Shown here: positions 8,715 to 16,803 of the stretch, piece after piece
Layout: each line of letters begins with the position of its first letter
How positions within the stretch are numbered: position 1 is the stretch's first letter
Source: Emiliania huxleyi CCMP1516
Lineage: Eukaryota > Haptophyta > Isochrysidales > Noelaerhabdaceae
DNA: 64,000 bases
Assembly (NCBI RefSeq): GCF_000372725.1
Contig: NW_005199194.1
Span: 605,277-669,276 of the forward strand
Reading direction: 5' to 3'
Program-made: the position numbers and the translations under genes
Notes under the pieces: generated by a model
The model's database searches: none
The model's input: only the letters and a program-made list of their open reading frames with translations
Told to the model about the DNA's origin: nothing

Positions 8715-10880
8715 TTACGCCATGAGCGTGACGTCGGTGCGCAGGGGAGGCGTGCAGGTGTTGCCAGAGGAGTCTACCCTCGCCGCCTTGCTGCCCAGAG
8801 CCGTGCGGTCTGTCCCCGGCTCGTCGTAGGCGCGCTCTATCGAAGGCCTTCGGAGGCGTTTGCGCTGCACGAGGCTGTCGATCTCAAAGTCGAAGCGCCC
8901 CGCTCCGCCGGGCCCGAACGGCGAGAGCACGTGCACCACAAAGGTGGCGGCGCTCGTGACGCAGCGCCGGATGAAGGCCGTGTGAGGAACGACCACCTCG
9001 GAGTCGTCGTCCCCCGGCGAGAGTGGGACTCCCAGCGCCGAGAGGGCGTGGACATACTTGCTGTCCCGCTTCAGCGCCAGCATGAAAGGGCTGTCGGCCT
9101 GCGTCTGGCCGACTTTGCACAACGAGTCGATCGGCGTCAGCGGGGCGCTCAGCGCCTCAGAGAACAGACGCGCGAATCGCTGGCGATCGGGGACGTTATC
9201 GAAGAAGAGCTCGAGGAGCTTGCCGGGCTTGGACCACAGGTCTGGGATCCCGTCGCCGCCGAGCGCGGTCACGTACTCGGCAAAGTGCTGGTTCGGGGTT
9301 GGGCCTTGCTGCGCGCCCGCCCCGTCGTGCATCCCGAGCACATCGTCGACGAGCCGCCTCGCCTCGAGGTTGGAGCCCGACAGTGTACGCACGCTGACCA
9401 TGCAGGGCGAGTAGAAGAGGTCTGAGACGGCGTTTGGGACGGCGACTCGCAGCGGCGAGGAGCAGGTAATCGGCCCCTCCTTGGGCTTCACGGCGCTCAA
9501 TGGGAAGCCGAGCTGGCACGCCGACTGCATCGCAAAGGCATTCAGGCCGTGGCAGTCTTGCGCCTCGGCGACGTCGATCACGACGTGGACGGCAAACAGC
9601 AGCGAATACCGGTCGGTGAGCGGCTTCCCGCTGCACCCCAAGGCGAGCAGCCTGGTCATGTACTCTGCGATCTGCGAGAGGCTGCCCGTGGACTTGCTGA
9701 GCGTCACGGCCGTGTCGATCGCGACCGGCGTCGGGATCAGAGCCTTGCTCGGCGGCCCGCTCGCAGCGGCACCCGCCTTCTTATCGGATCGATCGGGCAA
9801 GTGGAGCCCGATGCGGCGGGACTCTGCAAAGATCTCGCCCGCGTTCTTCGCCGCCACTCCCATTGCAGCAAGCTGCCTTTTCCGCTCCCGCAGCCAGCGG
9901 CTACGGCACGAGCTGGCGGAGCGGCCACAGAGCGTGGCGGCGATGGCCTTCCAGCGGAGGCCATCTCGCACCCCCTCGTCAATGGCTTTGTCCTCCTGTG
10001 GCGACCACATGTCGCCGCCTCGGTCTGCCGATGCCGGTGCCGCTCCCAAAAGAGGAATATCGCAAACTGCCGGCTCCTTGTCCTTCCGCTTCTCAAGCCG
10101 CAGCCAGCGGTTGCGAACGGCGTGATTGGTGCGGCGGTCGCCGCGGTCGTTCAAGGGAGGCAGCATCAAGGCGATCTTCCTCCAGATGGTCCCGATCTTC
10201 GAGACGGCGCGCATGATGATCTCATCCTCCTCCGCCGACCAGCCGGCCTTGGCCGCGGGGCCCGGAGCGTTCGAGGATCCGACGGTGGCCTCTACAATCG
10301 ACTCGATGGTCAGTAGACTCCACCCCATGGGCGCATCCTCCCCGAGGCTGACGGAAAGGGGCGACTCGCGGCCGTCGAGGCTGGCGCCAAACGACAGCGA
10401 CGACTGCAGCGATGAGGCAAAGCACACGTCGGGGCTGATGGAGCGAGCAACGGCACGGAAGCCGCTCGGGTCACCCCTGTCCACCGAGACCGTGACCCGA
10501 AACCAAGCCTGGCGCCCTGACGCGTGCAGTAGTGGCATCTCAAAGACCTTTCCATCCCACTCGACCTCGCCGGTCTCATAGGTGGTGATGAAGTACGGGA
10601 GGAAGCCCGTGATCCACTCTGAGTCGCACAACGTGTACGAGCGCGTCAGGGCTAGCGGGTTGCCGCTGCACCCAGGGCGAACAGTCAGCATGTCGTCGTG
10701 CAGGCCGCATCGCACGGGGGTCAGCCTGCACGAGGCGCCCTCGATGTGGCCGTCAAAGGAGAGGACCTCGCCGGCATCCGGGTCGGGCGCCGGCCCCTCG
10801 TCGAGGAGCGCGAGCAGCGCGCTGGAGACCGACTGGAGCGAGTCCTCGCGCGCGATGCCGGCCGAGGCTGCAGCGCGCAT
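8715..10880 (-). CDS. Two-repeat MYB/SANT DNA-binding protein
   Basis: A single 721-residue frame with ATG at 10880. Two MYB repeats lie at about residues 213-262 (WSAEEDEIIMRAVSKIG... then VRNRWLRLEKR) and 291-334 (MWSPQEDKAIDEGVRDG... then CRSRWLRERKR), each with the spaced aromatic residues of the helix-turn-helix. Two regions outside them share a GCSGxPL motif (residues 70-76 and again in the C-terminal half) and may be a repeated lineage-specific domain. The last 60 residues are Arg-rich with a likely nuclear signal (QRKRLRR). Sequence-specific nuclear DNA binding is inferred from the family. A TATA-like stretch (CATATATG) overlaps the start. No intron is needed. Confidence 0.8.
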   Translation of the reverse strand: MRAAASAGIAREDSLQSVSSALLALLDEGPAPDPDAGEVLSFDGHIEGASCRLTPVRCGLHDDMLTVRPGCSGNPLALTRSYTLCDSEWITGFLPYFITTYETGEVEWDGKVFEMPLLHASGRQAWFRVTVSVDRGDPSGFRAVARSISPDVCFASSLQSSLSFGASLDGRESPLSVSLGEDAPMGWSLLTIESIVEATVGSSNAPGPAAKAGWSAEEDEIIMRAVSKIGTIWRKIALMLPPLNDRGDRRTNHAVRNRWLRLEKRKDKEPAVCDIPLLGAAPASADRGGDMWSPQEDKAIDEGVRDGLRWKAIAATLCGRSASSCRSRWLRERKRQLAAMGVAAKNAGEIFAESRRIGLHLPDRSDKKAGAAASGPPSKALIPTPVAIDTAVTLSKSTGSLSQIAEYMTRLLALGCSGKPLTDRYSLLFAVHVVIDVAEAQDCHGLNAFAMQSACQLGFPLSAVKPKEGPITCSSPLRVAVPNAVSDLFYSPCMVSVRTLSGSNLEARRLVDDVLGMHDGAGAQQGPTPNQHFAEYVTALGGDGIPDLWSKPGKLLELFFDNVPDRQRFARLFSEALSAPLTPIDSLCKVGQTQADSPFMLALKRDSKYVHALSALGVPLSPGDDDSEVVVPHTAFIRRCVTSAATFVVHVLSPFGPGGAGRFDFEIDSLVQRKRLRRPSIERAYDEPGTDRTALGSKAARVDSSGNTCTPPLRTDVTLMA

Positions 10881-10989
10881 ATATGTCGGGGGAGTCGGGC
10901 GCCGCGCAAGTTGTGAGTCGCACCCAAAGGTGGCCTTGCTCCTCTCTTGCCCAGGCGTCTCCTTCGCTGTTTATTCGGGGAGGGTACCC

Positions 10990-11445
10990 ATTCCATGAGG
11001 GACGAAGTGAAGTGGGAACAGTGAATGCGGAAGGGGGAAGGCAGAAGTCAGCACAGCGAAGTGCAAAGTGGAAACCACAAACGCTAGTTTGCAACTCCGA
11101 AGTCAACAGCAACAAGTCAGAAGTCGCTTCCGTCATGTCCTAAGTGCAAACCACAAACCGTGTGAGGAACGTGGAACTGCCAACAGCAAAGCTGCGCGGA
11201 ACTCGGAAGGCCGTTGTGCAGAAGTGCAAACACACAAGTTGAAGTCAGAAGTGGCATACGTAAAATGCGAAAGTAGAAGGCTAAACAGAGAATTGCGAAA
11301 CCAAAAGCTCGAAGTGAGAATGCAAAACTCAATCTCCAAAAGTCAGAAGTGCCATGCGTAAAATGTAAAATGCGAAATTAGAAGGCTAAACAGAGAACTG
11401 CGAAACCAAAAGCTCGAAGTGAGAAAGCAAAACCCAATAGAAGCC
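10990..11445. repeat. A/G-rich degenerate tandem repeats
   Basis: The sequence abruptly becomes purine-rich and lower in GC, built from variations on GAAGTCAGAAGT, AAATGCGAAA and CCACAAA. A unit of about 70 bp (beginning AAAATGCGAAAGTAGAAGGC) at 11262-11333 recurs at 11368-11439, offset 106 bp, with about 90 percent identity. No gene is evident. It lies between the MYB gene's 5' end and the transposase-like scrap. Confidence 0.65.
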
Positions 11446-11474
11446 ACAGACTTCGGCGATCGGCCACTCTCGTC

Positions 11475-11890
11475 ATGCACGGCGCGCTGCTCCTTGCTGC
11501 CGCGTGCACCGCTGCACCCACCCTTGACCACGGCTCGAGCCGCGCCAACATCCTCGACCTCTTTGCGCATTCGCGCGACACGGCGCGTGTGGCTGCGCTC
11601 ACTGGCCTCACGCGGCGGCGCGTGCAGCAAGTCGTGGCTGCGGCTGGCCTCTCGGGCCGCGATCGGCTGCTTCCGCTTCACCCACGCTTCAACGACATCG
11701 TGAACTTCGAGGTAACGCGCCACGGCGCGAATTACGGCTACAAGATGCTGCTCGGAGTGCTGAAAGCGCACCAGGCCGCTGCCGCCGCCAAAGCGAGGCG
11801 CTCCCGGACCCTCGGGATCCTCCGCCCCTTCGTCGCCGGCGGCCGACGGGCGTGGCGCGACCAAGCGGGCTCGCGGCCCCCCCGACCGCT
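11475..11890 (+). pseudogene. Transposase/integrase-like fragment
   Basis: The plus frame contains a helix-turn-helix-like stretch (ILDLFAHSRDTARVAAL then RRRVQQVVAAAGL) and then HGANYGYKMLLGVLKAHQ, which resembles the leader region of DDE integrase-type transposases found in algal genomes (YGxxMLxGxLRxxG). Only this short part is present; no catalytic core follows, and the frame runs into the hAT-type element inserted at 11893. It is best treated as an old mobile-element remnant. Confidence 0.4.
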
Positions 11891-11892
11891 TC

Positions 11893-12876
11893 CAGTGTTC
11901 AAACTTTACCGGTATGGGAGTTTTTGGCTAATCAAACCCAAGGCCTGCACTAATCAAAAAGTGGTACGGGATACCAGTTGCCTCACGGAAATCAAAGCGA
12001 GTCGGAGTGCCTTCTTGGTGGCAAAATCGGCAAAATCGGCAAAATACCCGGTATTTTGCGGGTATACCTGGAAAAACCCGGGTATACCCGGGTAATACCC
12101 GCACTTTTGCATGATTTTGCCCCCGGGACCACACCGACAGCCGCTACAACTAATGAAAACCCCGCATACCACTTTTGCATACCACTATACCATACCACTC
12201 CAAAACTAATCAAAATATCACCAAATACCGGTCTAAGGTAAGGTAAGGTAAGGTAAATTTCTCCACACACACAAAGTGGTGGGGCAAGGGGGGGCGACCC
12301 TCGCATCTCCACACCCGGACACGGGCAGGAGCCCCACGGCATTCAAAGTGCAAGCACTGGCCCGGTGCACGTGGGTGAGCAGCCTGCCCCTCCCTCCCGA
12401 CAAACCAACTCCCGCACACACACAATCGCACTCTGGCCATCGAATGACTCCGAATGACTCACTGTGTGTGCTAAGACAGAATCTCCGCAGACATCCAAAA
12501 CGGGCCGTGCCGCGTTTGTGATGTCCTCTCAAGCACTAGCATCTGGGCGCCGCACTCGAGTGGGCGGGTCACATCTATGTGGGCCCAGTGCGCACTAGGC
12601 GCATATGCTAGTGCTATCCTGCCCTATGGGAGGCAGAGGGATGGGGGGAGGGGGGGGCAGAGGTAAGGTGGGGTGAGACTGGGGAGGACCTCAGAGATCC
12701 TCCATGGGGGTGGGGTCCGGCTCGAAAAGGTCAAAGTGCTCGATGCCGGTCCCGCCATCGCCGCCGACGCCGTCGCCCTCGTCCGCCTCGGAGGCGGGGG
12801 TCGTCGGGCGGGGCGCCTCGCCCGTCGCGAACCTGCCGCCAAATACCGGTCTCATACCGGTAAAGTTTGAACACTG
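11893..12876. mobile_element. Non-autonomous hAT-type DNA transposon with 8-bp target duplication
   Basis: The element starts CAGTGTTCAAACTTTACCGG and ends with the reverse complement (CCGGTAAAGTTTGAACACTG), giving terminal inverted repeats of about 25 bp. It is flanked on both sides by the direct repeat ACCGCTTC (11885-11892 and 12877-12884), the 8-bp target site duplication typical of hAT elements, whose ends also begin CAG/CAGTG. The 984-bp interior encodes no transposase. It holds palindromic CCGGGTATACCCGG-like sequence near 12060, an AGGTA tandem run near 12236-12255, a copy of dispersed repeat family C, and a short minus-strand acidic open frame near the right end. Perfect target duplications suggest recent insertion. 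Confidence 0.85.
12254..12420 (+). repeat. Dispersed repeat family C, copy 1
   Basis: Contains TTCTCCACACACACA, GGTGGGGCAA, CGACCCTCGCATCTCCA and CAGGAGCCCCACGGCATTCA in order, followed by GTGCACGTGGGTGAGCAG. The same series occurs at 59728-59870 and, inverted, at 41375-41572 inside an intron. This copy sits within the hAT-type element. Confidence 0.75.
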
Positions 12877-13263
12877 ACCGCTTCCAGGCGGCCGCGCTCT
12901 GAGCGCGCGCGGGGTGCGCGGGGGAGTGTGTCGCGCTGTGGACAGACAGAGAGGATGGTGGTACAGTGCGGGCGGAGGGTCTCGCACAACATTGGTGGGC
13001 GGTCCGTCGGCAATTTTCCGGCGCGGAGCGCGGAGGGCCCGACGAGAGAGGGCGTCCCCCCCCGCCAAAATGCAGGATTTTGTACACAAACTGTTTTTAC
13101 ATGACCGCGGGATTTCCCTCTAAATGATTTTGTTTCTTAATGATACTAGATTCTTAATGATACTAGGCGTCCCAGATGAAAAACTCAACACATACGAACC
13201 ACGGTGCCTCCACGGCCACGCGACCAGACGCAGAGAGTTCCGTTCCTCCTTCTACTCCGTGCC

Positions 13264-14214
13264 TCACTCGCCCTCGTAGTGCTGCAACTGACCGTTGGAA
13301 ATCTCGTTGCGCAACACCCGCTCCGCGCCTCGCTCGCCCTCGTAGAACCAAACCTCGCCGTCGGCACACACCACGCGGACCAACCGTTCCGCACCACTCT
13401 CGCCCTCGTAGTATTGCGCCTGGCCGTCGGCACGCACCGTGCGCACCTTCCGCTCCGCACCTCGCTCGCCCTCGTAGTACTTCACATTGCCGCTGGGAAA
13501 CTCCACGCGCACCTTCCGCTCCGCACCTCGCTCGCCCTCGAAGTAATGCACGTTGCCGTCGCTGTAGACCGTGCGCACATGCCGCTCTGCACCTTGCTGG
13601 CCCTCGAAGTACGCAACGGCACCGTCGACACGCACCGCGCGCACCTTCCGCTCCGCATCTTGCCCGCCCTCGTAGCAATGCACAGTGCCGCTGGCAAATA
13701 CCTTGCGCACTTTCCGCTCTGCACCTCGCTCGCCCTCGAAATGCTTCACCTGGCCGCTCTGCAAGAAGCGCGCCCGCAGCATCGTGCCATTCTCGCCGCG
13801 CCGCAGCCTCCAGACCTCGCGGCGACGCTCTCCAGCGTGCTCCACTTCCGACGTGAGGCGGAGCGCCGGGCTCACCCTCGCAAGCCACGGGAAGTGTTCG
13901 GCGCTAGCACGGCGGTCGGCGGCGTATCTGCGGAGGGTGTCCTCGCTTAGCGTCACCACACCGAAGCCACCGGCAAAGCGTTGGATGAGCAGCAGCCGCA
14001 TCGCCACGGCGAAGAGCGGGTCCTCGAAGCGCGCCAGGCCGCTGCGAAGCGCGAGGAGGCCGAGGCGCGGCGACGCGAGGCTGAAGGCGGCGCAGTCGGA
14101 GAAGTCGTCGACGCCCTCGAGGATGCGGAGGTGCAGCTCCGGCGGCAGCTCGCCCAGCCAGTCCGTGGGCGGGGCGTCGTCCTCGACGCGTGCGGCGCGA
14201 GGCGAGCGCGACAT
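13264..14214 (-). CDS. F-box protein with 22-residue YEGE repeats
   Basis: The ATG at 14214 gives 316 residues. An F-box-like segment lies near the N-terminus (LGELPPELHLRILEGVDDFS, then CAAFSLASPRLG). The C-terminal half is about seven tandem repeats of 22 residues with the pattern xxYFEGExGAERxVRxVxxDGxV, ending YEGE and TGA. The repeats are predicted beta-rich, somewhat like MORN repeats, and I associate this repeat family with haptophyte genomes. F-box proteins are SCF ubiquitin ligase receptors, so the repeat array would be the substrate-binding part (inference). Repeats are about 66 nt and alike enough to expand by unequal exchange. Confidence 0.75.
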   Translation of the reverse strand: MSRSPRAARVEDDAPPTDWLGELPPELHLRILEGVDDFSDCAAFSLASPRLGLLALRSGLARFEDPLFAVAMRLLLIQRFAGGFGVVTLSEDTLRRYAADRRASAEHFPWLARVSPALRLTSEVEHAGERRREVWRLRRGENGTMLRARFLQSGQVKHFEGERGAERKVRKVFASGTVHCYEGGQDAERKVRAVRVDGAVAYFEGQQGAERHVRTVYSDGNVHYFEGERGAERKVRVEFPSGNVKYYEGERGAERKVRTVRADGQAQYYEGESGAERLVRVVCADGEVWFYEGERGAERVLRNEISNGQLQHYEGE

Positions 14215-14672
14215 AGAAACATGTACAGACTGCTGGGGCCCCGCCTGCGTTCTTTCTTTATGCGCGCTTGAGTTTTCTTTCTTTTTGCGAGACGGGGGAG
14301 GCGGGAAGGGGGGAGGGGAACTCGCGCGCCTGCATGTCTGCGTCCAGCAGGTGAAAGTACTCACAGTACTGCACCCACCCCTCCACCCTGGCAGCGAGCG
14401 AGCTGTCGGCCGGCGACGCCGGCGGCGGCTGGACGTGGGCCGGCATTCAGCGGCTTGCCGCTGGAGGAGCACGGGGCGAGGCGTCTGTCGGGCGGGGCGG
14501 AGGGGCTCAGGCGCCGAGCGATGGCCCGTGGGCGCCGCGGCGAAGTCGCGTACCTCCAATACGAGTGGCAGAGCGACCACGATGTGTGGGGCTCGTCAAG
14601 TGGGTCCGAGCTCCCGATCTGGAAATATTGAGAAGACTTCTCGAATATTGAAATTAGCGTTTTCTTTTTTTT

Positions 14673-14680
<8 letters not shown>

Positions 14681-14759
<79 letters not shown>

Positions 14760-14815
14760 CGCTCGCTCGCTCGCTCGCTCTCTTCTCTCTCTCTCTCTCC
14801 TCTCTCTCTCTCCTC
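14681..14815. repeat. (CT)n with (GCTC)n microsatellite
   Basis: About 75 bp of CT dinucleotides followed by GCTC tetranucleotides and more CT. No gene is seen from the F-box gene start to about 15069; the open frames here are pure Leu-Ser runs. Confidence 0.95.
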
Positions 14816-15069
14816 TGTGGGCATCAACAAAAAACCAAGCCGACGACGTCTCAACTCACCGAGTCTCAAAGCCAAATCGCAAATGCAATCGATGCCCACT
14901 CATGCAGTAATTCCGTAAGATCGCGTGAAAAGCGCCCTAATCGAGCTGGAGAGCGGCCCCCAGCCGCGTGGGAGCGTGCCCCAGCTAGCAGGACCAGGAG
15001 GCGTTAGACGTACTTTTCGGCGTGAACTAAGGCCTTCGGCGACGTCCGTTCCCTTGGACACGTCGACAC

Positions 15070-15189
15070 ATGGCACCGACGCAGCTCAGCATTGTGCTGG
15101 AGCGCCTGCTCAACGAACTCGGGGAAGCCGACTTCAGTACGCTCGAGACCATGCTCAAGCACGATACACCCCACGCCGTGGTTTCTTAG
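15070..15189 (+). CDS. Very short ORF or isolated first exon
   Basis: ATG at 15070 opens 39 codons: MAPTQLSIVLERLLNELGEA, then DFSTLETMLKHDTPHAVVS, then TAG. The sequence is amphipathic and helical looking. It could be the first exon of a gene whose remainder is lost, or a spurious frame. No splice partner was found in the following 700 bp. Confidence 0.2.
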   Translation: MAPTQLSIVLERLLNELGEADFSTLETMLKHDTPHAVVS

Positions 15190-15920
15190 CTCCGGCCGGG
15201 GCACTCAATCAAGCCAGAGCGCCGGCCCGAAGGATTTTTAGGTAGGTAAGAAGAGGTATTAAAGCTGCGGTCCGCGAGGGCGATGCCAGAGTCTGCCGCC
15301 GAGTCGGCTCTCTGGATGACGGGAGACGCACACACGCCTCCATCCACTTGCACTCCACTCATAACACCGTGCAGACTTGGATAGTGACAAGTGCGCGCGC
15401 CGCAGGCGAAGAGAAATTTTGGGCTGAGGCTCCCGTTTTCACACTCGTGTCTGGCCTTTTCTCGTGGCCGCGCCTGCGGCGCGCCGTGGTTTCTTAGATA
15501 GGGCTACGTTTTCTTAATGCCCGCAACCCACTGTGCTCCAAGTACTTTTGCACAATTGGGATGGCCCGGTCGCCTGACTATCGCGTCCGCCCAGGCGCCG
15601 CCGCCGACGCACGCTTCATGGTGTGTGTGCGGATGTTTGTACTTGGCCTGTACTCTCGGCCTCCTCCGCGCGCCGCCGGGCGCGAGTGGGAGCCCTCGTG
15701 CTCCCGCAATCAAACGTGGTGACCCGTGATTGGTCGAACTTCAACCGTGCGACACATCCCCGCGGCTGAACGCTGACCGTCAACCCTTCAGCAACCCTTC
15801 TCCGTCGCAAGCCGACACCAGTCAGAACCGCTCTCCGCTCATGGCCTGCAGCCCCCATACTGCACCGCCGTCCCAGGCACTCCTGAATCGCCCCACGCAC
15901 CTCTGTCCACACAGGGCGAA

Positions 15921-16556
15921 ATGGCGGAGACGCCGGGCGGCAAGCAGTCGCCGGGCAGCAAGGCGTCCAAGAAGGTCAACGACTCCAAGTTCGGCGAGAC
16001 GATCGTCGAGGAGGTGCGCTCCCGCTACACGGCCGCCCTCTCTCACCTTCCTGACCCCGCGTTGCGCCTCCTTCAGATCCAAGTGAGCGTGACCGTCATG
16101 CTGACCGGCGTCGCCCTCGTCGAGATGGGCTACGACAAGGAGCTGCGGGTGTGAGCCTCCCCCCCTCCCCTTCCCCATCTGGGCCCGTCCTGATCCCCAG
16201 TTCCCGTCGGTAGGCCGCCATGTACGAGATGGCCGACGCGTGGGGGTGCATCAACACGTACCTGCCGCAGCATGTGACGCGGAAGCGGATTCTCGACTTT
16301 CAGGGCGAGACGTGGAAGGACAAGCAGGAGACGGAGCGGCCCAACAAGAACTATAAGCGCGCTCCGGGCTGGACGAACGCGAACGTGCAGTACCAAATCA
16401 GGGGGTACTCTCGCATCGGTTGCCTCCATGAACGGCGGAGCTATTCTCGCGCCCACACCACACCTGGCTCCAACGTGGACACGCCCATAGCTGGGGACAC
16501 TACTAGGTCACGCATGGCATCAGAAGTTTTATCTCTGGGCCCCGAAAGGCATCTCT
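15921..16556 (+). CDS. Small conserved-looking protein, function unknown
   Basis: ATG at 15921. Joining out introns at 16014-16076 (GTGCGC to CTTCAG) and 16149-16213 (GTGTGA to GGTAG) yields MAETPGGKQSPGSKASKKVN, then KFGETIVEE, IQVSVTVMLTGVALVEMGYD, AAMYEMADAWGCINTYLPQH and a basic tail with KAPGW-type sequence (YKRAPGWTNANVQYQI). The core alternates strand and helix and faintly recalls small nucleic-acid-binding folds such as Alba, but I cannot assign it. The C-terminal boundary is uncertain beyond about 16400, where the frame becomes unlike protein. Confidence 0.45.
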
Positions 16557-16803
16557 AGCAGTGTCGTTACGCATGGGCATGCCCCCTCCCATCCTGGGCG
16601 CATGCGCCTCACGTCTCGCCAGAGCATAAGCCCTTGGCGTGTGGCGAGACGAGTTTTTCGCCATGCAGCGAGCAGCAAGCCGCCCGCCGATTGGCGGTTT
16701 CACACTTCACACACACTTATGACTGGACGGTAGCAAAGAAGAAAAATCCGCGCGCGCGAAATTTGCCAGAAATTTTGCAGCCTTCGCAGTGGTCCCGCGC
16801 CCG

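Noticed and set aside
13176-13950. Long plus-strand frames over the F-box/YEGE gene
   Set aside because: They are antisense shadows of the 22-residue repeats and lack any domain.
15070-15189. Possible death-fold (pyrin-like) helix LLNELGEADFSTLE
   Set aside because: One helix of similarity in 39 residues is not evidence; such domains are not expected here.
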